Notes: generated by a model not told the origin, from the letters alone. Positions 9,988-21,270 are shown, numbered from the stretch's first letter. The stretch: 64,000 bases of DNA from Culex pipiens pallens (GCF_016801865.2 NC_068938.1:186115093-186179092), one strand, 5' to 3'. A program made the numbers and translations.

Positions 9988-10083
9988 CTGTTTTGTTTTG
10001 CCGTGGAGTCGTGAAGGCAGCATTTTTGCCAACGATTTTCATTCCATCGTCATCGTCAACGATCGCAGTTGAGCCTTGAACAA

Positions 10084-10822
10084 TTGCTCAAAATCTTATG
10101 GTTCGGTAAATGTCCTCCCGGGAGAACCTCCCTGAGGGCACCGGCCACTCCAGGTTGTGGCCAATACTGTCGAAATGGTATTTTTCATTACTAGTATTCA
10201 AAAACATGAATTTTGATACCCATATTGCCAAAAATCGTATGGTTCGGTATATGTCCTCCCGAGAGAACCTCCCTGAGGGCATCGGCCACTCCAGGTTGTG
10301 GCCAATACTGTCAAAATGGTCATTTTCATTACCAGTATTGAAAAACATGAATTTTGATACCAATATTGCCCAAAATCGTATGGTTCTGTTAATGTCCTCC
10401 CGGGAGAACCTCCCTGAGGGCACCGGCCACTCCAGGTTGTTGCCAATACTGTCAAAATGGCCATTTTCTTCACCAGTATCAAAATCCAAGAAGTTTGATA
10501 CCCATATTGTCCCGTCTCGTATGGCCTTCCATCGGAACACCCCTGAGGGTTCTGGCCACTCCGTGTCTTGTGACCAGAATATTTCGGCTGGCCTGCCTCC
10601 GCTTGGGCTGCTCCTTGCTCCAGGCCAGCTGCTTTTCGGCCAACTGCTTCTGGGCCTCCAGGCCATCTGCTTCCAGGTCCAGGTTGTTGTTCACTCCTCG
10701 GCGTCCAGCAATAGAATGATTTTCTTGGGCTGATCGAGCGGGGTTTATATTGGCTCGAAATGGTGACGGATGCCCCGCCTTTTTGTGCCGGTTATCCCAA
10801 ACCTCATCATTCGCTTTTTGTT
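10084..10822. repeat. 141-bp-period repeat, copy B (right of stem-loop array)
   Basis: Units start at 10112, 10253 and 10394, with a diverged fourth at 10535, an exact 141-base period (47 codons). Both strands therefore stay open: a 207-residue ATG frame on + (10110-10733) and about 190 residues on - (10088-10666). The - strand part near 10560-10740 has a Gln/Lys/Glu-rich stretch that could be coiled coil. I recognise no family. The distal 300 bases match copy A, so the stem-loop array lies between two direct copies of this repeat. Confidence 0.7.
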
Positions 10823-11610
10823 TCAACTGTGTGGAAAATTCCACGCAACAGTGTCTTGTTGCGTTGCAGACCCCTTCCCCAGTACCAAGCATGCAACATT
10901 TTCGTAACGCGCGACATTTTTCGTTTTTCTGGATTGACACCTCACCAGAATAGAGCCCTTAGGACAAAGTTCTTTGTCAAAATCCAGCTCCAACGGAAGG
11001 GAGAGAGTGAAAGTTTTTCCCGATTTCCTTACTCCCAACGCAGGAAGGTGAAGGCTTGACACGGATTTTCCTTTTCGATTTCAGGATCATATTTTTTGCT
11101 CGGCCCTGGCTCTGGCTGACATGTTCCGGGCTTTTGGTTGGGTTGGTTGGTTATATTTTGTTTATTTTTCCGGAGTTTTTCTTTCTTCGATAGAGGAAAA
11201 AACTCGCTAGACCGAGTAAAAAAACTTCGATAATGGCTAATACCGAGTGGCACTCTAGCGTGGCTCTAGCCGATTCCGGGCACGGATTAAGAGCCGGTTT
11301 GGTGCCGGTCGATAAGCGGAACAGTGACTGGTGGAAAAGTTTTTCCTGTGCGATTTTTGTACATTTGGGATGATGGGATTTTCGTTGATTTGTATGTTTT
11401 GAAAAGTTTGGTTTTAAGTAAAATTTGCAAATGGCTAGAAATGAAGGAAAAATTTGGAATTTAAATCTTAAATACCTACAAAAAATGCTGAAAAAAGAAA
11501 TAGAATTTATGGTTGTTAATTGTAATTTGGCCGCTGAAACCAAATTCGTGGCCAAATTGATTTCCCATATTCAGATTCCTCGAAACGATTAAATATCTGA
11601 GTGGTTCTGT
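10823..11610. other. Unique sequence, no gene seen
   Basis: Moderate base composition, no strong frame and no recognisable motif. Confidence 0.4.
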
Positions 11611-11740
11611 ACGATTTCAATTCAACTCAATTCAATTCGGTTTTATTGGTGAATAATCAGGATACAATGAGTTACTTTGAAGTGCATAACAGAGTTTTGG
11701 AGTTCCTTTCAGGTGTGTGTTGCATCATAAGCCATTTGGA
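11611..11740. repeat. Small dispersed repeat, related to 25250-25325
   Basis: Starts with overlapping CAATTCAACTC-type repeats. Contains AGAGTTTTGGAGTTCCTTTC, closely matched near 25268 (AGAGTTTTGGACTTCCTTTC). Probably a remnant of a short interspersed element. Confidence 0.4.
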
Positions 11741-11971
11741 ACAATTATTTCTTTAACTAAGGCACCAGCATCTTGTACGATTTCGCAAATTGACTTTTCT
11801 TTGTAATTATTTATTTGGATGAAACTTAAAATGATTAAGAATCATTTTCTAAAGCAAAATCGAATTTGCAAATCAGAAAAAAACTTACGATTTTTTTATA
11901 ATGTGTACCGTATTCAAGTTCTAATTGCTTTAAGGTATTAAATAGCGATTTTTTTTTTTCATTTTTTAAAA

Positions 11972-12386
11972 CAGCAATTCCCTACGAAAAAAGCATGATT
12001 CGAAAAAAAAGTTCTCGGATCGGGCTCAAAATTTTTCTGGGGGTTCCTTGGCCGAAATTATTAGACCCGTATTTTTTTTTGTTTGGCCTATAGGATGACT
12101 ACACCGTGTAAGGGTGGTCCGAAAAATGACAATTTTCGTCGATATTCGCAAAAACCACTTTTTTCAAAAAATCATAACTCTGCGCCATTTCATCCGATTT
12201 TAGCTGTCCTAGACGCAAAAGAAAGGTGATTAGTTTGGCTATTTGGGAAAAATAGTAAGAAGTTTCAAAAATTTAGCTTTATATTTGAAAAGGTCGTATG
12301 AAAACTTAAAATGCTGTTTTGAATTGTTTTGAGCCCGATCGGAGAACTTTTTTTTCGAATCATGCTGTTTTCGTGGGGAGTTGCTG
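11972..12386. mobile_element. MITE with ~56-bp terminal inverted repeats
   Basis: Left end CAGCAATTCCCTACGAAAA and right end TTTCGTGGGGAGTTGCTG are inverted copies. The match continues through CATGATTCGAAAAAAAAGTT and the GATCGGGCTC segment. AAAA flanks both ends, too simple to be a certain target duplication. Related sequence occurs at 28200-28691, 31500-32060 and 44356-44630, so this is a multicopy family. No transposase frame. Confidence 0.75.
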
Positions 12387-12537
12387 AAAATAATTCTTGA
12401 ATGAAAAGCCCCTTTGAAAAAGTTAGTTTCTTAGAAATAGCCAAAAGAAGAATGCGAATCGATGAAAATGTTTTTTTAAGTGTCACCTAATAAGTCTGTA
12501 ATTTTCAACTGACGATATCTCGGAATCTTTTGGTCCA

Positions 12538-12647
12538 CACAGAAAAAAACTATGGTAAAATTCAAAAGGAAATGGTGACAGATTTTGTGTCAAAAAAAAG
12601 TGTTATATTACATCAGGAACTAGTGAATTTTCATAAGTTTTGCTGTG
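12538..12647. mobile_element. Degenerate CACAGAAAAAAA-type MITE
   Basis: The left end CACAGAAAAAAAC and internal GTGACAGATTTTGTGT match the element at 39600-39822. The right end is eroded to TTTTGCTGTG. Confidence 0.45.
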
Positions 12648-12859
12648 CGATTTTAAATGTTAGAAAAATTAAACTGCTGTGAAATTTTTTGATCTTTTCA
12701 ATAGCAATATTAAAAAAAATATATAATTTAGTCTGAACTGTGAAATTTGGGAAAAAAATTTCTTTGAAAACTTGTTCAAAGGTAAAAAAGTTTTAAAATA
12801 ATTTTTATTGTAAAGATCAGAAAGTTTTAAAGGAAATTCTCGTTTGTTTGGTAGGTTAA

Positions 12860-13072
12860 GCACTCGCTCCTAATTCCATCCAATTTGCTGATTTTCACTT
12901 TTTAAACAACTTATTTTGTAAAACGGCTGATAGAAACTTGCTTGCTCACTTCCTATTGAGCTATTTATCACTCGATATTAGTAGAAATCGCTTTTATGAG
13001 ATGTGATTGAACGTAAATGTGCTGATATGGCAACATTAGAGGCACGCTGGAACTAGATGATGTTCCCCTACA
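12860..13072. mobile_element. Diverged copy of the GGGGAA-ended MITE
   Basis: Shares CTTGCTTGCTCACTT, GAGCTATTTAT.ACT and a GTTCCCCTA right end with the intact element at 38178-38417. The left end is not recognisable. Confidence 0.5.
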
Positions 13073-13837
13073 CAAGTTTCAATTTTAACATTGAAAATCG
13101 GACCAACCGTTTCGAAGATAACGTCAGTTGAAAATTACAGGCTAATTAGGCGATGAAAAACAATTTCATCGTTTCAAATAATTTGTGCGGCTGTATCCCA
13201 GAATCTAAATGCCCGATTTTGAAAGTTCCAGAAAGAAAATTGTTTTTAAATTTTCTAAGCTCTTCAAAAATATGATGTTTTAAGTGTGCTTTTCTTTCAA
13301 GAAGTATTTTTTAAGTTTAAAAAAAAAGAGGTATCGAAAATCTATACCAAAAACACCCTAAAAACAGTACATTTTATCAACAAATTTAGAGTGCATTTCG
13401 ATTGTAAATTTAATTTGCTTTTTTTAAAGTGATTTTTAATAATCTGCTTGCTCTGGTTTTTAAATATTTTCCTTAAAACAAAAATTATTACTCCTAATCC
13501 ATATTTTACACCATCACGTTATGGCTCAGATAATGATGTTTTTGGTCCCCAAACATTAAAAAGTATTTGGAAGTTTAAAATAAAATTTGGAAGTTTAGAA
13601 TAAAATATTAATTTTATTTATAAAAAGCTTTTAAATAAAAAAAAGAACATTTTTCCGTATAACTATTTTTCCCGAAAAGTCCTACAGCTTACTTTAGACA
13701 GTAGTTTTTCTACGGAAATGGCCAGTTTTATGATGTTTCGTTATTTATTTTTTTTTTGATTTCATCAAAAAATTTCGTCCTTTTAATTTAAGTTTTTTTT
13801 TAACTGAAAAATTTATACAGATTCATTTGCGGAAATG
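13073..13837. other. AT-rich sequence, no gene seen
   Basis: Very AT-rich, with poly-A and poly-T runs and no informative frame. Confidence 0.4.
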
Positions 13838-14240
13838 TGTCATCCTCCGACAACTCACACGAAATCGGAAAAAGTTGCTCCGAACACCATCTTCGATTTG
13901 TGTGAAACTTTGTCCTAAGGGGTAATTTTGGTCTTCCTTTTTGCACATTCGAGAAAAGACGTGTTTTCAGTCATGTGTAGCCTAAAATGGTGATGATTTG
14001 GAAATATTGTGTAAAATTAAACGCTCGATTTAATTACAAGCTCCCAATTAAAAAAAAAACACCTTTTTCATCGAAAAAAAAGTACAAAAAAGATTAAAAA
14101 ACTCTTCTTTTCTTGTTACTCTTCTGTAAAATTTTTCAAATCTGCAATAACCCAGGAGGGTATTTTTTTTTCATCTGGAACGATTTTTTTCATTTTCAAA
14201 TATCTTCTTTTTTTAACTAAGCAATGTAATTTTTTAGAAA
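13838..14240. mobile_element. Single-armed remnant of the 26.9-28.0 kb inverted-repeat family
   Basis: TCATCCTCCGACAACTCACAC, GTGAAACTTTGTCCTAAGG and AACCCAGGAGGGTA-like segments align in order with the left arm and centre of the element at 26940-28025. The second arm is absent. Confidence 0.55.
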
Positions 14241-14439
14241 ATAACAATGTTTAACAAAGTTGTAGGTAAGACTATTATAAAAAAATTGATATTTTTTACG
14301 TTTTTGAATGACAGACAGAATTATTAGGCAAAAACCTTAGAAAAAATTTTTCAGCAGCCAAATTTCAGAAAAAAAACTGCAGAAACATCATTTCTTTCAC
14401 TGAGATGCACTTCTGTTGCACCAATTAAAATATAATTGA

Positions 14440-14840
14440 GTTGAAATGACACCTTTTCTTGCTCCCCTCTCACTCTCTATCTCTCCTTCAAGCGGCAAAC
14501 CCTTCACACTAATTGAGATCAAAGTCGGGGGTTGTGACACGGGGGGCCAGAAATTAAATTACTATTAAACGAAGCGAGGGCCCTGAAGAAGGCAAAGGCG
14601 CCTTCTCTCAAGAGAGCGAAGAAGCGGTGCATCTTCGCCAAGTCAAAGACGAGCGAAAGTTGTGTCCGCTAATGAATTTACTTCGTTCAGGTTTCGGAAA
14701 AGTTGCAGCTCTCGCTGAAAAAAAGAGCTGTCCCTGAGAGAGGAAGAGAAGAGGGAGTAGGAGAGGCAGAATTAAAAGACACTTATCTGCATAAAATTAT
14801 CTGATATTAAAGCGCGAGCGTGAAGAGGTCTTCACTTGTT
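14440..14840. promoter_or_regulatory. Unique island, candidate regulatory sequence
   Basis: Distinctly less AT-rich than its surroundings and not repeated in the window. Contains GAGAG runs (GAGA-factor-like), AATTAAATTACTATTAAAC, GCTAATGAATTTACT and GATATTAAAGCG, i.e. clustered TAAT cores. Compatible with a conserved noncoding element, but this cannot be tested here. Confidence 0.3.
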
Positions 14841-15299
14841 TCTTGTTTTTTTTTTATCATGTTGTTGTCTTTTATTTTTTCATTTAAATTCTTGCTGAAA
14901 TTTTATGTTGTTTTCGGGAGGTATTTCGTGAATGTGCTCTCGTTACGTACATTTTGTTTTTGTTGTCACTGAGGAAGGCTTTTTTGTTCAGTTGACTTTT
15001 TCTCAGTATACTTGGGCCCTTTTCTTGTTTTATTCCTTTTGAAACTTGTTGGATTGGGTTTGGGATTATGGCACTGTAGGAAATTTAACTCTTTTGCATT
15101 TTTTTTTTTTCATATTTTTTAAACTTTATTCATGTTGTTCACATGTTTTCGTAATTTGATCATTTCTTGATTTAATTTTGTTTTTGTACAATCACTTCAA
15201 TATTTTTTATTACATTTCAAATTATTTTTAATTTTGTATATTTTTCAGTTTTTCGTTTTTTTTTTCAAAATATATTTTAAATTCATTGACCAATAATTC

Positions 15300-16435
15300 T
15301 GTCCTCTTATTCGAGCATTCCTTCAACTCGCCGGCTACCAGCATCGTCTGACCAGCAGCCGAATCCATTTAATGGAAATTACCCAAATTAAGCTGCTTCT
15401 CAACGAGTTTGTTGGGGCCACAGGAAGTTTGGGCAAAAAGTTTCGGTTTGAGCGCGCCTAAAACAATTTCCAAACTGTCGTTTTTTTTCTTCTGGTGGAG
15501 GGCTTTTTCTGAGTGGAGACAAAAAGAAGAAGAACAAGTTTTTTTTGTTTTGAATGGGAAAGAAAACCGGCTCACCAATTATGCTGAAGCTCATTGAGCA
15601 AACCAAGGGAAGAAGTTGGTGGGGGGATGAATGGAGTTGTTCGAGCACGAATGATAATTTTAATGCTGATTGTTTCCAGTTTGCGCGGAAAACAACCGCC
15701 TTCGAGACGACTTCTAATGAACTTGAGCCATTTCGCGTTGCTTTAATTGAGATTGTTATGGGGGTTGACATTCCGAGCATCAACTTCCGTCAACTTTGCG
15801 GGAAAGTTTGAAGGAAAAAATCGATTTTCCTCTCCGTGTGTCCACAAGTGACCATCTGAGACCGGGCAGTAATCCATTTTCCACCGTGGCCGTCCGACGA
15901 TGATGAAGTGAGTGGTGGTGCCTTTTGCCTTTAATACCCGGGGCCATCCTTTCCCATTTCGGTCACGCACATCAATATTTACTGTTATTATCGGATCCGA
16001 TTTTCCAAACGGGGGTCCACATGTGGTCTCTTTCGAAGGGAAGGAAATGGGTATTAAATGGGATAATGTTTTTGGGACGTCCCCAGGATAAGACTATTAA
16101 ATTGTCACAGAATTTACTTCCGTTAAGAGCACAAAAAATTTAACGACTTCCAGAAAGTAATCGAATTTTGGCTGAGAGAGTTGATTCAATTTGGTAATGT
16201 TTCCCCCTTTTCTGCATCTGAAGTAACCTCAAAAACTATCCCCCGCCGGAAACACAAATGGCTTAATCATTATTTACTTTATGTCAGAACGGCAAACTTT
16301 GCGATCCCACTCCCGCAGTCTGACTGTCACCAGCATAAAGCAGAATTGGGAACCAACCAAGTTACAACCGTGAACAGACTGGACATCCGATTCGGGAAAA
16401 AAATCCTGGTCTTTCCCTTTTTTTTTGCTTACTAG
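15300..16435. promoter_or_regulatory. Unique island, candidate regulatory sequence
   Basis: About 1.1 kb of non-repetitive, more balanced sequence. Frames up to 127 residues (15400-15783, -) lack recognisable domains. TAAT/ATTA cores recur (CCATTTAATGG, CAAATTAAGC, TTTTAATGCTGATT, CTTTAATTGAG). I read it as noncoding unique DNA. Confidence 0.3.
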
Positions 16436-17240
16436 GGAAAAAGATTCACAGTGAAAAAAAGAAGGTGGAAAATTTTAAAGTGAGATTTCAAAAAAGTTAT
16501 ATTTAATTGAAAATGATAAATATTAAAAATAACACTTTCGCTACTCTTAATTTTTCAATAAACATTATGTGTTAAAAATTTGGTAATTTGAAATCTTTAT
16601 CGTTAACGGAATACAATAATGATACGATAACAACTTCTTGAAAGGAACTAATTAAAAAAAGTCTTCTCGGGCTTTATAAGCTTCAACATTAACTTTCTGA
16701 TAATCTTCTAGATTATAAATTATTCAAATTATTACTAAATTTTCACTGTTTTTGAATAGTTCGTGAAAAAAATAATCCTTTTTGAACACATTCATGATTG
16801 AAAATAAAAATTTCCAAAACTAGGGAATGCATATTATAAAAATTTAAATAACAAGTTCAACATTTCAAAGAAAAAGTTGATGAACAATGCATTATACAAA
16901 GATACAGATGCAAAATATCATTCTATAAAAAAATGTTTTCGCGAAAAAAAATTGCGCAGCTGTACATTGATAATTTACTGAATTTTAAAATATTTTTATA
17001 AGAACCTTATCATAATAAAATATTCGATATAAACGATTATAAACGAAATCGAAACTTTAAAAAATATTTGCAACAACCTCTCTAAAAAATATTAAAAAAA
17101 AATCAACCTTGAAATGGTTCAATAATGTCGAATTTATGAAAATTATTTTTCCGGGAAAACGGTCGATTTTGTTGTTAAAAAAACATTATTTTTTGAATGT
17201 TTGAGAATTTTATATACAAAAATTTCTATTTTAGATATAA
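16436..17240. other. AT-rich sequence, no gene seen
   Basis: Very AT-rich with no repeat or frame of note. Confidence 0.4.
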
Positions 17241-18130
17241 TTTGTAAAAAAAATGCTGTTTTTTATCGGTATTTTAAGTCATGAAAATCTGAGAATTAAA
17301 AAAAAAGGATTTTGCGAAAATATCAGTTTTTATAAAAAATACTCTAATCAATTAAATATCTTTATGAAAACTGGCGTCACTTGATGCGGCATCATGCTTA
17401 AGTTTGTGATCTGTTTGTGAATATTGTAAATTATGATTGATTTAGTATTTATTTAATTGCTTAGTACAATTCTTTTCTAAAATTTTGCGTCGTTTGATAC
17501 CCATATTTTTTAAATAAATTGAATAAGAAGTATAGAAAAATATATTTTGTGGATGAAGCTCTATTACAGTGTTTTTTTTTCTACAAAATTTTGCCTATTC
17601 CTAAACTCTGTGTTCAAAAACAACACGGTAGTTTTGCTTAAATTTTGGAGTACTTACTATTATAAGTATCTGAAAAATTCTCTCAAGAATTTGCAAACAT
17701 TTTTTAAATTTTCTTTTTGGATAAAAAACGGGTTTTTATGAATGTTTGAGAATTAATATATTGAGGGTAACAAAATTTTAAGTATTAAAAAAATACGGTT
17801 TTTTGGATTTTTTTTTTGTTTTTTTAATCTATTGAGTTAATTTTCAAAATTTGGCGTCGTCTGATACCACTTTTACAAATTTTGAAAATGTCATTACTTT
17901 TTTCAAACATGGTATGTGCAAGTTTGTAAATTGTTATAGTTAAAACAAAAATGCAGTGAAAATATACTTAAAATTTTTCGTCGTTTAACACTTATATTTC
18001 AAATTAAGAACAATAAAGTTGTATCATAGACAATCGCAATTTGAAAAAAAAATCTATTTTATAGTCAAAAACTCTCTTCTCGTGAAAATTTTCCGTCGTT
18101 TAAATCTCATATTTTACGAAAATTTTAGAA
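17241..18130. repeat. Degenerate AT-rich tandem repeat with GTCGTTTGATA motif
   Basis: A motif like GCGTCGTTTGATACC recurs near 17373, 17487, 17852, 17979 and 18091, at spacings close to multiples of 112-127 bases, embedded in A/T runs and short ATTTTGAAA segments. It looks like a heavily diverged satellite. Confidence 0.45.
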
Positions 18131-18265
18131 TTTGAAAAATATGAAAAAACAGTATTTTAACAATTACACGGAATTCCGCGACAATTTAAAAAAAATCGTT
18201 CCTCGGTTGATACTTCTATAAAATGGTCACGATATAGAAATTTGGTAGCAAGAGACTTTATGTTG

Positions 18266-18288
18266 AATTGACGCGCGATTTGAATCCG
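18266..18288. repeat. 23-bp target-site duplication (left)
   Basis: Starts AATTGACGCG and ends GAATCCG, identical to 20436-20458. Confidence 0.92.
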
Positions 18289-18341
18289 GAGGAGGGCTTG
18301 GCAGCACTGGCCGAGTGCGTTTGCCTCAAGGCTGTATATCA

Positions 18342-18536
18342 TAGGTACTCGCGATCTTGCTTTGCATTAGTGTGAGTGCATGACTCCGTGCCACTAAAAC
18401 CAAAACAATAACAAACGAACAATGGACCGTGCCCGGAAAACCAAAACATAAACAAAGTCAGTGTCAGTGGAGTGAGAGAGTCAGAGATATCGATTTTGAC
18501 AACCGCACTACTACACACTCAATCGCGAGTACCTTA
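18342..18536. mobile_element. Possible small inverted-repeat insertion inside the retroelement
   Basis: GGTACTCGCGAT at 18342 and ATCGCGAGTACC at about 18525 are inverted copies bounding ~190 bases. TGCGTTTGCCT occurs just before and just after, so the block may interrupt or accompany a local duplication. No clean target duplication is visible. Confidence 0.35.
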
Positions 18537-19333
18537 GGTAGAAAGCCATGCGTTTGCCTATCGTGTAGGAGCCGATCTAAACGCGATTTATCGTTGTTAA
18601 TTTAACATAATGGTGTTCAAATAGTGTTGAAAAGCTTATTTAGTATGTCTTCGAATACGAAATAGTGAAGGTTCCTAGTTTTTGTGAGATTTCGATGTAT
18701 TTTAAAGTGTTTAATCATTTGCATTGAGTGTTCCACGAAGAATTCATTTTTTCATTGTTTTGATAGTGCGTTGCAAACTTCATCGGTAGTGCACACCAGA
18801 CGTCACACGCTCTTTCCTGCAGGGCAACACGCTGCCAGATGCGTGAAAGCTTCAAAGTGACACTTGTCTCGATACTGCTCGCGTGTGTTGGTTTGTGTTC
18901 GAAGTTTTTTTTTTTGTTTTTTAAGAGCTTTCATTAAGTATTTTCTAGAAAGGGACATGTTTAATTCTGGAAGCGATATTTTTGTTAGATGAATGGGCGT
19001 ACGACATGCTCTGTCCATGTAGTGTATTGGAGGTGATTGAAAAACTAATCGGAGCGAATCAGATTTGTGTTTTGTAAAATCTATTTTTCGAAACGGTTGC
19101 CGTGGTGGAATGGAAGTATAAAAGAAAAGGTCGTGATTTTATGTTAAAAGTGCGTGACAGCGATTTCTGGTGAACTAATTTGATAACATGAGTGATTTTT
19201 GAGAGCGAAAAATTGATCCTTAACTGGAGTTTGACTAAGTCAAAAATCTGGTGTAATTGGTGAATTTAGGAATTATTTGCTAGCAAAACAAGCAACGGTG
19301 ACATTTTTTTCGGGTGAGTTCGTTCCATGTCGT

Positions 19334-19340
19334 GTGTGTG

Positions 19341-19414
<74 letters not shown>

Positions 19415-19440
19415 CGAGAGAGAAAAGTGTGTGTGTGTAT
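19334..19440. repeat. (GT)n-(GA)n compound microsatellite
   Basis: GT repeats, then about 20 GA units, then GT again, inside the 2.1-kb retroelement. Confidence 0.9.
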
Positions 19441-20435
19441 GCGCGTTTTGATTTCTGTTGAATAATTCGATATCGCCGGTTCACGTCGCGGCCGTCGCGC
19501 TTGATTTTTTTGCTGTTCTTGAGTACGATGCGCGGGTAATTTTGTAAGAAAACCGCTGCATTTGAAACGTCTAGTTAATTTCGGGCAAGATCATTTCATG
19601 TAAAATTTCGAGTATAAAATTCTCTAAGTTTAAAATCTTAATCGCGGCGTTATTGATTCTGAGTCCGATTCGCGATGCCTTTCCGTCGGGTCGCAAGATT
19701 TTTCGCGTTCGTCGTCGGTGTGCAACATCAACAAAACCTTGTCATACAATTTTAGCTCGATAAACATCGTAACTCGTCGTTTCTTCGTTAATCAGTACCT
19801 CACTAAACATCAATCATTTAAAACTCGTAAAAACATCTCAATTTAAAAGGTACACTGTTTAATTATTGATTCTTTAATAACAAATGATTGTGGTTCTATC
19901 TTTCCACAGCCGGCTGTCTAAGATTAAACCATTTTATTTAAAATTTAACAACCGATAAACGGGAAATGTCTCATCCGCAGCATCCGATTGCTTGCCTTGA
20001 GAATAAAATATAATACCTTTCAACAAACACTATGATTTTGGGTCGCATCATCATCTTCTATGATGAATCCTGACCAAACACCCTATCCTACTAACAAGTT
20101 TTCAGGTTCCTGGCGCTCGTGGGGTGTAAGCACAGAGTAAATCAGCTGCCCTAGTAGCAACCTGCGCTAACTAACATTCCCGTCCCTTAAAATCGAGGTC
20201 TACAAACTGACATGGCGGGCGCCGTTGGTGGCCAATGACTGTTACCTATTCGCAACTGATCTAGCTTTAGCAATCATGGTGTTTTATCTTTTCAGCGCAT
20301 TCATACATGCTGTTGATAAGGGAAACACCACTAGATCGTCGAAGCCTATAATCAGTAGTGCTGAAAGGATATTACGGTTCTGTTCAGCAACGGAGGGGCA
20401 ACCATGGGTGATCTCTCATGCTCATGCTCATGCTC

Positions 20436-20458
20436 AATTGACGCGCGATTTGAATCCG
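20436..20458. repeat. 23-bp target-site duplication (right)
   Basis: Identical partner of 18266-18288, directly after the CATGCT tail. Confidence 0.92.
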
Positions 20459-21270
20459 CTCTCAAAATAAAAAAAATAAAACCTCTTCCATTTTGTGTTA
20501 CTTATCGTTTAAAAGTTGTTGGACATGTCGTTAAATTTTAATCAAATTTTGGATATTTTTGTTATTTAAAGAATTTTTTATTATTGCAAATTTTACTTTT
20601 TTAAACTTCACAGGTCTATTTTTTAGAGTGCAACGATTTTTCCAGATATCCGATAAGTGGTCAGGGGCATAAATTGCTTCTTAGGACAAATTCTCCTGCA
20701 AATTGGAGAGGAATCCTTTTAACTTTTTCCGATTTTGTATCAGTTAGCAGAAAAAAATCAAATATTTAAAAAAAAAAGTGGTATTTTGTTAAAGATTTAG
20801 AGTACAAACTTTTTAACTAACAACATTTGGAATAAATTGGATTTTGTTTGAATGACGAAGGGCAAGGGTATGGTTATCGTTAATAACCTGGGTTACTTTA
20901 TAATATAATCTGATAAAGTTTTTTTTTTCTTTGGAATTTTATTTTTACAAATCAATTCAGCTAACATTACATAAAGTAGATTCTTTTAATCTACCTCCGA
21001 ATATTCAACATTCCAAAATTTAAAATTCAATTTAAAAAAATCTGTTAAAATTTTAACAAGAACTGATAGTTGAAAACAAAGAAATTGTTTTCAACTTCCA
21101 GTTTTTGTTGAAATTGAAATAAATTTTTTTTAAATTAATTTATTTTCAACCGTAAAATTGAGTATTTTTTTTCGAAATTAATTTTAAATTGTTTAAATTT
21201 TGTTGAACTACATACAAATAAATTAAACAACATTTTATCCCAATTCTATCGATTTTTCAATAAAAAATAA
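20459..21270. other. AT-rich sequence, no gene seen
   Basis: No frame or strong repeat. A short segment near 20630-20740 weakly resembles the arm of the 26.9-kb inverted-repeat family. Confidence 0.35.

Larger units (their letters stand above)
9459..9999 (+). repeat. Stem-loop unit 5, frame interrupted
   Basis: 541 bases. The CAG run is shorter and an in-frame TAA follows the poly-Ala stretch near 9557, so the long frame is broken. The stem-loop is unchanged. Confidence 0.75.
7298..10083 (+). repeat. Tandem array of ~540-bp units with histone-type 3' ends
   Basis: Five units plus a deleted sixth run head to tail with steps of 546, 530, 548 and 539 bases between their stem-loops. Each holds, in order: a leader, a CAG run giving poly-Ala, a basic Glu/Lys/Arg-rich frame ending in TAA, the 16-base stem-loop GGCGCTTTTCAGCGCC 7 bases later, a purine-rich CACGAAAGAG about 11 bases beyond that, an AT-rich spacer, and a GATTGG (CCAAT) box about 20 bases before the next leader. 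The stem-loop fits the metazoan replication-dependent histone mRNA 3' end exactly: six-base stem, UUUC loop. The encoded frame is not any core histone or H1 that I know, and most units lack an in-frame ATG. The array may be a decayed histone-like gene, a noncoding cell-cycle RNA gene, or a satellite born from such a gene. Confidence 0.8.
18289..20435 (+). mobile_element. 2.1-kb non-autonomous retroelement insertion
   Basis: Exact 23-base direct repeats bracket 2147 bases that end in a CATGCT tail (20413-20435). Long duplications and a simple-sequence 3' tail are typical of target-primed reverse transcription by non-LTR elements. The first 50 bases contain GGCAGCACTGGCCGAGTGCG, resembling the start and A box of a Ser/Leu tRNA, so the 5' end may be tRNA-derived. 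The 3' 540 bases are shared with 2384-2764. No reverse transcriptase or endonuclease frame is present, so it must have been mobilised in trans. It contains a GT/GA microsatellite and a short inverted-repeat block. Confidence 0.85.

Noticed and set aside
10088..10733. Overlapping 190-207-residue frames on both strands
   Set aside because: The 141-bp period keeps all phases aligned, so openness on both strands is expected; coding status cannot be decided and I list it only as a repeat.
18298..18360. Possible tRNA-Ser/Leu gene at the retroelement start
   Set aside because: Only the A-box half resembles a tRNA; the rest does not complete a cloverleaf.
19277..19484. Frames rich in Val/Cys or Arg/Glu
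   Set aside because: Translations of the GT/GA microsatellite.
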